The notes beneath the pieces are model-generated. The model did not search any database, was not told the DNA's origin, and worked only from the letters and a program-made list of their open reading frames with translations. DNA of 64,000 nt, from NCBI GenBank assembly GCA_947496145.1, contig CANMBS010000032.1:1-64000 (forward strand). The letters run 5' to 3'. Positions 58,751-64,000 of this stretch are shown here, in pieces. The position numbers and the translations under genes were made by a program. This DNA is from an uncultured Pseudovibrio sp. GTDB lineage: Bacteria > Pseudomonadota > Alphaproteobacteria > Rhizobiales > Stappiaceae. Within the stretch, counting starts at the first letter, position 1. The number at the start of each line of letters is the position of its first letter.

Positions 58751-61213
58751 TTAAGGAAATGGATCACACGTGCTGGAGCTGTTGAGATAGATACACTGCT
58801 CTGGGGCACCACCTATTGTAATGATATCTGGATTTTCTAGAGATAAGCTCAAAGCATTGTCTGCTACAGCTTTGATCGCGACCCCTGCCTCTGAATTACC
58901 TGTGCCTTCATTTCTGACAGTGATATTATCGAGATTGATAGAACCTGCTGCATTCTCAAATGATACTCCTGCATTGAGGGTAACACCAGTACCTGTACCC
59001 ACAGTGATGCCGGAAGCATCAACCGTCCCACCTGCATCAGTTTCAAATAGAACCCAGTTCGCACGAATTGTATCGTTGAACACCATTTTATCACTAAGGC
59101 CTCTGATGCGAACAACTTCTGAGGAGGTCCCCTCAACAAAAATGCTAAAGCGTGGATCTAAGCTTGTTCGCGCGTTTACTGCCGTATCTGAAATACCAAA
59201 GATAGGAGCATCTCCGGCTTCACTTGCAATGTAAATACTTTGACGAAGGTTAGTGAAAGACCTGATGCGGCTATTCGAGACATCAACATCGGCACCATCA
59301 GTAACTACAAGCGCGCCTGAATTCGGCACTTCTGTGAGAACAGAGAGCCCAGCATCAATATCCACATCATCAATATCGATCACGGCATGATCTGAAACGC
59401 GGATCGCATACAATTGAGGTGATGTTCCGGAGAGATTGTCCGTCACGATATCGCTAATCTGACCCTCAATACCAGAGCCTGCGATATCAATGCCGCCACT
59501 GCTTGCTCCAGAGAATGCCTCAAGGTCCCAGCTATCAATAGTGATGTCCGCTGTACCGCCAATTATGCTAATCCCAGCCTGCGTGGCTCCCCGCAGCACG
59601 TTTCCGACGACTGGAGCATCAGGATCTTCTATTGATCGGATGATAGCATTGTTGGAGTTTGTAAAGCTGATCGCACTTTGTGTGAAAGTCCCCGCCGTAA
59701 AAGAAGTACCAAATGTACTATTAAATCGAGAAGCATCATTAATGTTCAGATTATCGAGTGTGATAGACCCGCTCGCGGAAGTAAAGTTCATTGCACTTTG
59801 CGTACCGCCAACGACTTGAACATTATCGAGAACAATGTTGGAGACCGAAGAACCAACAATTCCTACATCCGCTGTATTGCTGTATAAGCCAATCCCCGTA
59901 AGTGTGACCCCTGATGAGAGTTCGACGATTTGGTTTGTTGCTGAAGATGAGACTGCAACAGGCGTGCCTGCTGATGTTGTGAATGTAGAAATGTTTCCGT
60001 TAATACCTTCGACAAGAAAGTCAGAGGCTGGATTGGCTACAACTTGGCCAGTTAAGAAATCAAGAGATGATGTGACAGTAGCTGTGCCACCTCCATCAAG
60101 TAAGATAATACCATTAGTTCCGGCTAATGCGATGGCAGATTGTAGATCAGTTGGGTTGCCCTCTGTGCCGTCGCCACCGCCTGCTGCGCTGGCATAAACA
60201 ACAGAACCAAATTGTTGTCCGGTAAGTGGGTTAATTGGAGTTACGAGCTGATTGGATATGTGACGGAGACGTTGATCATTCTGAATCGTGAGGTCTCGTC
60301 TTACGTATTCCGTCATGCGTTTTTCAATTGGGCTTAAGCCAGCATATCTTGTGTCATCAGGACGTTTCAACCAGTTCTGCAAAGGTACTGCAATGCGTGC
60401 CTCAAAAAGACCTGCGGTACTCCTCTCCTCATCATAGGAAATTCCTCCAGCAAGGGTGAAGCGCAAACCTGGAATACCGAAGAGATCATCCGCAGCAGCT
60501 TCGACACGACCACGAGCACCACCAAAGTCTGCGGCATTGTTCGCTGTTCGATAATAGCCACCACCAAACAGACGCAAATCAATATCAATTACTTCTGGTA
60601 ATGGAATTTTTACACCAACCTCACCAGAGACAGACCAAAGTGGAATGCTATCTGTTTCATATACATTCACGACTTCAAAAATTTGCGTATCTTCTATCTG
60701 GATAGGAATACCTACAGCTCTTACCAGCCCCGGCATAATTACTGTTCCAGAAGTAGGTAGTTGAGCATTCACGCGAGCTTCGTAATATTCTGCCAGCAGC
60801 TCGCCGCCTATTGATAAGCCATACTCACCAGCATTGTCATAATCGTTTTGATAGTCAAAAAAAGCGTAGGCACTCGCTATATGGTTATGATCAACAAAGA
60901 AACGAAGCCCCCCGCCGATATTCATAAACACATTTGCTCTGGAGGTATTACCGATGCGTATATCTCCGAAGAGTATTCCTGTTTCCCCTTGGAAGAGAGG
61001 CGTAAGAATTTCAATTGCCCCTCCTGTTTCATATGGATCAGTTTGAAAGATGTTCGTTAATGTAGGTTGATACTTAGCGGAAGGCGCGAAGTCCCAACTC
61101 GTTGCAGTTAAAGTTTCAGCTTGAACCCGATTAGGGGCGTATGCCGCCATCATCGAAATGAAAGTCCAAAACAGAAAGAAACGCTGTAGTACTGCAAATA
61201 AATTCACAAACAT
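58751..61213 (-). CDS. inverse autotransporter (intimin/invasin-like) with beta-helix passenger
   Basis: The 820-aa protein has a signal peptide (residues 1-32, ending RVQA-ET) and an N-terminal inverse-autotransporter beta barrel (about 60-290) recognised from LFGDIRIGNTSRANVFMNIG, the AYAFFDYQND turn and GEYGLSIGGELL. The C-terminal passenger (about 335-810) consists of Ile/Val/Asp/Asn-rich short repeats typical of right-handed beta-helices, and it ends with two close cysteines (EQCIYLNSSSTC). It is probably a surface-displayed adhesin. GGAGG precedes the ATG at 61213; a longer frame to 61285 is less likely. The codon context and neighbouring IS elements suggest acquisition. Confidence 0.82.
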   Translation of the reverse strand: MFVNLFAVLQRFFLFWTFISMMAAYAPNRVQAETLTATSWDFAPSAKYQPTLTNIFQTDPYETGGAIEILTPLFQGETGILFGDIRIGNTSRANVFMNIGGGLRFFVDHNHIASAYAFFDYQNDYDNAGEYGLSIGGELLAEYYEARVNAQLPTSGTVIMPGLVRAVGIPIQIEDTQIFEVVNVYETDSIPLWSVSGEVGVKIPLPEVIDIDLRLFGGGYYRTANNAADFGGARGRVEAAADDLFGIPGLRFTLAGGISYDEERSTAGLFEARIAVPLQNWLKRPDDTRYAGLSPIEKRMTEYVRRDLTIQNDQRLRHISNQLVTPINPLTGQQFGSVVYASAAGGGDGTEGNPTDLQSAIALAGTNGIILLDGGGTATVTSSLDFLTGQVVANPASDFLVEGINGNISTFTTSAGTPVAVSSSATNQIVELSSGVTLTGIGLYSNTADVGIVGSSVSNIVLDNVQVVGGTQSAMNFTSASGSITLDNLNINDASRFNSTFGTSFTAGTFTQSAISFTNSNNAIIRSIEDPDAPVVGNVLRGATQAGISIIGGTADITIDSWDLEAFSGASSGGIDIAGSGIEGQISDIVTDNLSGTSPQLYAIRVSDHAVIDIDDVDIDAGLSVLTEVPNSGALVVTDGADVDVSNSRIRSFTNLRQSIYIASEAGDAPIFGISDTAVNARTSLDPRFSIFVEGTSSEVVRIRGLSDKMVFNDTIRANWVLFETDAGGTVDASGITVGTGTGVTLNAGVSFENAAGSINLDNITVRNEGTGNSEAGVAIKAVADNALSLSLENPDIITIGGAPEQCIYLNSSSTCDPFP

Positions 61214-61454
61214 TCGATCTCCCTCCACAGTCATAAATTGGAAGGTTTGATGAAGACTTTTCAAGTAATAAATGTTATTTTTCAAAACTTAATATTACAG
61301 GCTAACTATAACACTGGAAATTTTAGCAATCCCACTCTTCATACACAAACGATAGCACTTGAAAGTAGGAACGTAATTGTTTCATAGTGAATGACCTGCT
61401 CCCTCTAACTTCCACCATCTTGTGATAGGATTCTACCTAACATTGAGGTGGGAT

Positions 61455-61751
61455 ATGAAGCGTTCGCGTTTTACAGAAGAGCAGATCATCAGCATGATCA
61501 AGGAACAAGAAAGTGGTGTTCCAACAGCAGAAGTTTGTCGCAGACATGGGATCAGCACAGCATCGTTTTACAAGTAATGAGCCCTTAGAGCGCCATTGGT
61601 TCAAGCTCAAGGGCGAATGCCAAGTATGGGGGCATGGATGTTTCAGATGCACGCAAGTTGAAGGCTTTGGAAGTCGAAAATTCCAAGCTCAAGAAGTTAC
61701 TTGCCGAAGCCATGCTGGATAACGCTATGCTGCGTGATATGAATTCAAAAA
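61455..61751 (+). pseudogene. IS3 orfA (helix-turn-helix) with internal insertion
   Basis: The frame starts MKRSRFTEEQIISMIKEQES and is typical of IS3 OrfA, but it stops at 61575-61577 right after TASFYK. The expected continuation (AKYGGMDVSDARKLKALEVE) resumes at about 61619 and runs to MNSKKW. About 43 bases of unrelated sequence with stops separate the two parts. Confidence 0.8.
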
Positions 61752-61754
61752 AGT

Positions 61755-62591
61755 GGTAGGGTCCGCTGCTTCACGCCAAGCGGTTGCCTTTTATGTCGCA
61801 GCTTTGGTGTGAACGAGTGACGGGCCTGTTCTGTGCTTCAGGTTGATCGCTCCAGTGTGCGTTACAAAAGCGTTCGTCCTGACGACAAACCGTAACGTGA
61901 AGCTATCCGACAATTGGCCAGTGAATGCCGCCGTTTCGGATATCGCAGGATCCATATCCTTTTGAGACGTCAGGGAGTGGTTATGAACCTTAAGAAACTG
62001 CGTCGTTTGTATCGTGAGGAAGGGCTGCAAGTGCGCAAACGTAGTGGTCGTAAACGTGCACTTGGAACTCGCAGGCCCCTTGTTGTGCCGTCAAGAACCA
62101 ATGAGCGTTGGAGCCAGGACTTTGTCAGTGATGCGTTCACCGATGGCAGGCGCTTTAGAGTGCTGGCTGTCGTCAATGATTATAGTCGTGAATGTCTGGC
62201 TCTTGTTCCCGACACCTCTATTTCCGGAGCGCGTCTTGTGCGCGAAGTCGAAGCCATTATCGCAAAACAGGGGATGCCAACGACAATAGTCTCGGACAAC
62301 GGCACAGAAATGACCAGTTCTGCAGTGTTGAAGTTCTGCCAGGATACAAACATCAACTGGCATTACATTGCGCCAGGAAAGCCTATGCAAAATGCTTTTG
62401 TCGAAAGTTTTAACGGCAGCTTTCGGGATGAGTGTTTGAATGAAACACTGTTCTCATCACTGAGCGAAGCAAGGACTGAAATTGAGGCTTGGAAACAAGA
62501 CTACAACACTCAAAGACCGCATTCGTTTTTGGACAACCTAACCCCAGCCGAGTTTGCCGGGCAGATAGGGCTGGAAATGAGAACTGCATAA
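61755..62591 (+). pseudogene. IS3 orfB transposase, N-terminal part broken
   Basis: The first ~150 bases after orfA have several stops and frame changes. From 61914 an intact 225-codon frame holds most of the transposase: [14 protein letters not shown], then the DDE residues in [18 protein letters not shown] and NAFVESFNG. The beginning that should join orfA by frameshifting is lost, so the element is probably immobile. Confidence 0.85.
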
Positions 62592-62650
62592 GGCTTGAAT
62601 ACAAACAATGGAGCCTCACAAAAGCTGGAGGAAACGTGGGTCTCAGGTCA

Positions 62651-62823
62651 GTAGCCCTACTAGGAGTGCCCGCCTCTCGCTTTTCTTCATTCTCCTCAAA
62701 CCCTATCGCTGCCTCTGTGATGGATAGCCTCTGTCCTGCGATGACAAACACAGCTTGCGTTTGATCCGGTCCTAGCAACGCTGCAACGTCCTGTGCGCGT
62801 CTGTAGTCGATACTATCAGCCAA
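62651..62823 (-). pseudogene. possible gene fragment cut by the IS3 element
   Basis: A minus frame beginning with TTG at 62823 codes MADSIDYRRAQDVAALLGPD and continues with protein-like sequence up to the IS3 right end at 62650, where it runs into IS DNA. No family is recognised, and no matching second half is seen left of the element. Confidence 0.35.
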
Positions 62824-62899
62824 TCACGCACCTTGCGGCTAAAGTCCACGCAAGGCTGCATGAGGTCAATGGAACTGGCCTGTCCCTCACACTCAGAAA

Positions 62900-63112
62900 A
62901 TGCAGTACCTAAACAACACCCTTTCCGAGAACCCAACAACGCAGCATAATCTTTCCAGCTACTACAATCTGCTTCAGCCTGAAATTCACAGTCTGGAGCG
63001 GCTGGTAGAGGCAGCCCTACTGCCTCTTAGCGAACATGGTGAGCTTGCTCAGATTATTGCCATTGGGTTTGCCAATGACGCAAACCGTGCATTCATCACA
63101 CCAGCTCAGTGA
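62900..63112 (+). CDS. small hypothetical protein, prophage-like context
   Basis: The 70-aa frame starts [20 protein letters not shown] and ends seven bases before the GapR-like gene. It is helical and acidic, with no recognised domain. Tight spacing to the next gene argues that it is or was translated as part of the same unit. Confidence 0.5.
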   Translation: MQYLNNTLSENPTTQHNLSSYYNLLQPEIHSLERLVEAALLPLSEHGELAQIIAIGFANDANRAFITPAQ

Positions 63113-63119
63113 GGTTGAA

Positions 63120-63453
63120 ATGCCACGACACACCAAGAAGTCAGAGGAACCTCAAGCATCTGGTTCAAATGCAGGCGGTTTGACAGCAGATCATCTCCGC
63201 AGCTTTATTGAGCGCATCAAACGCCTGGAAGAAGAAAAGAAAGGCATTGCCGGTGACATCAAGGATGTCTACGCCGAAGCAAAAGGCACATGAGTGCGAA
63301 GAAAAACAAACGCTCCTAGACCTCTACATGCACGCAATTAGCATGACTGGCGAGATTGACGAAGCTCAGCAGAAGGGCATCGACACCGCCGGCTCCGGAG
63401 CAGCTATAACCGACAATCCCGACACAACAGAAGATCCACGCTTCAAAAAATAG
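63120..63453 (+). pseudogene. GapR-like (DUF2312) gene with internal deletion
   Basis: The first part reads [21 protein letters not shown] and [11 protein letters not shown], the hallmark of DUF2312/GapR nucleoid-associated proteins, and stops at 63293. The end of the family (EEKQTLLDLYMHAI) continues in another frame up to 63453. The conserved middle segment (normally about 20-25 residues with basic DNA-contacting positions) is missing, so a deletion with frameshift broke the gene. GAGG precedes the ATG at 63120. Confidence 0.8.
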
Positions 63454-63521
63454 GAGCAAAGCCGGCAAGCACAAACTGGCATTCTCGCAGCTCAGAATGC
63501 AAAAGAAACTGAGGAAGCGTG

Positions 63522-63766
63522 ATGCAAGCACAAACTCGCAAAAAAGAGATCTTACCCCGTGGCCTGAACAAAACTCATGCTGCGGGATACGTTGGTGTCA
63601 GCGCAAACCTATTTGAACGCATGATACAACAAGGCCTCATGCCCGACAGTTTGCAAGCCGCAAGATATGGGACATTCTCGAACTGGATAGAGCCTTTGAT
63701 GATCTGCCCCATGTCAACGGGAAAGCTTTGGATCACACAGAAGGCACACTCGCTGATTTCGTTTAG
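63522..63766 (+). pseudogene. AlpA/excisionase-like helix-turn-helix gene with frameshift
   Basis: The start RKKEILPRGLNKTHAAGYVGVSANLFERMIQQGLMPD is a winged-HTH of the MerR/AlpA excisionase type. Near 63660 the conserved continuation RKIWDILELDRAFDDLPHV moves to another frame and ends at the TAG at 63764-63766. In such modules the gene directly precedes the integrase, as here. Confidence 0.75.
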
Positions 63767-63780
63767 TAAAGCGTAGCCAA

Positions 63781-63909
63781 ATGAGCTCTTCAAAAACCGA
63801 AAAAGGCGTCATGCGCGATGTAGACCGGCATGGCAACGTGCGCTGGTATTTCCGTAAGAGTCTGTTCAAGAATGGTGATATCGAGCAACTCTCCTCAGCA
63901 TCAGTTTAA
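63781..63909 (+). pseudogene. tyrosine integrase, N-terminal fragment
   Basis: The frame MSSSKTEKGVMRDVDRHGNVRWYFRK matches the start of phage-type tyrosine integrases common in Hyphomicrobiales. After RWYFRK the sequence becomes IS DNA and stops at 63909. All catalytic residues are missing. Confidence 0.75.
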
Positions 63910-64000
63910 TCATTGCGGCGCTTATGAGTGCTTCACTGGTTCTGGCATATCGTTCAATGTCCTTTGAGAACCGGCGGTTTATGCCAAGCCATGCGAAGGT
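63858..64000 (-). mobile_element. IS5 family insertion sequence (partial, runs off window)
   Basis: The left boundary lies where integrase similarity ends, near AGAGTCTGTTCAAG. Only the 3' end of the element, on the minus strand, is in the window. Confidence 0.65.
63866..64000 (-). CDS. IS5 family transposase, C-terminal part
   Basis: The minus strand reads TFAWLGINRRFSKDIERYAR and SEALISAAMIKLMLRRVA before a TGA at 63868-63866. This is the conserved C terminus (with the Y-(2)-R-(3)-E-(6)-K-like RRFSKDIE region) of IS5/IS427-type transposases. The rest of the gene is outside the window. Confidence 0.8.
   Translation of the reverse strand, partial: TFAWLGINRRFSKDIERYARTSEALISAAMIKLMLRRVARYHHS

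Larger units (their letters stand above)
61392..62650 (+). mobile_element. IS3 family insertion sequence, degraded
   Basis: The ends are imperfect inverted repeats beginning TGACCTG (61392-61398 and the complement at 62644-62650), with further matches such as TTCCxCCAxCTT inward. The 1259-bp length is normal for IS3. Both reading frames inside are damaged. Confidence 0.85.
49409..64000. other. genomic island adjoining tRNA-Cys (right end outside window)
   Basis: From the 3' end of tRNA-Cys onward the window has no core genes. It contains an unusual operon, an adhesin gene, three IS elements of different families, and remnants of an integrase and an AlpA-like excisionase. This is the layout of an integrated, decaying element. 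No second copy of the tRNA-Cys 3' end was noticed within the window, so the far border may be beyond 64000. Confidence 0.6.

Noticed and set aside
61389-62653. Target-site duplication of the IS3 element
   Set aside because: The flanking triplets (GAA and GTA) do not match, so no duplication can be claimed.

Overview
The window is chromosomal DNA of an alphaproteobacterium. The order hupB-lon-clpX-clpP-tig, the pcm-tolC-popZ-valS block, an RNase E with an acidic insert in its S1 domain, an interrupted prfB, PopZ and DUF2155 all fit the Hyphomicrobiales/Rhodobacterales side of the class. Moderate GC and the accessory content suggest a marine genus such as Pseudovibrio or a relative; the genus is inference.

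Positions 1-49408 are mostly core genome. They hold tRNA-Val, HU, the Lon/ClpX/ClpP/trigger-factor proteostasis block with RpoH-like promoters before lon and clpP, and tRNA-Leu. Next come nicotinamide-nucleotide repair (nnr), a VOC protein, and glnB-glnA behind a good sigma-54 promoter. Then follow tyrS, a large AsmA/YhdP-like protein, a Bcp peroxiredoxin with a DUF455 ferritin-like protein, an M23 envelope peptidase, prfB with a programmed +1 frameshift, PBP1A, a cell-wall amidase, RNase E, an aminotransferase, an M48 protease, a DsbA-like protein, accB-accC-aat, DUF2155, an MscS channel, a small XRE regulator, an unfamiliar 303-aa protein, valS, popZ, tolC and pcm. Most transcription units end in clear intrinsic terminators.

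From tRNA-Cys (49335-49408) to the window end the DNA is accessory and looks like a decayed genomic island. It carries a degenerate zinc-ribbon protein, a four-gene operon on the minus strand (57104 down to 50598), an IS110/IS1111 element, an inverse-autotransporter adhesin, a broken IS3 element, and prophage remnants (GapR-like, AlpA-like, integrase start) cut by an IS5-family element.

The four-gene operon is the main discovery candidate. Its third gene encodes a 726-aa protein with a tetrapyrrole-methylase fold closely resembling the borosin (OphMA-type) peptide backbone alpha-N-methyltransferases. It is fused to a LigA/borosin-binding-like helical segment and to an unassigned ~280-residue C-terminal region. 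The fourth gene is a 2-oxoglutarate/Fe(II) oxygenase. The first two encode large, mutually related, membrane-associated proteins, one carrying a long alternating Val/Ile-Asp tract. No classic short precursor gene is seen, so the methylation target (own C terminus, or the partner proteins) is open.
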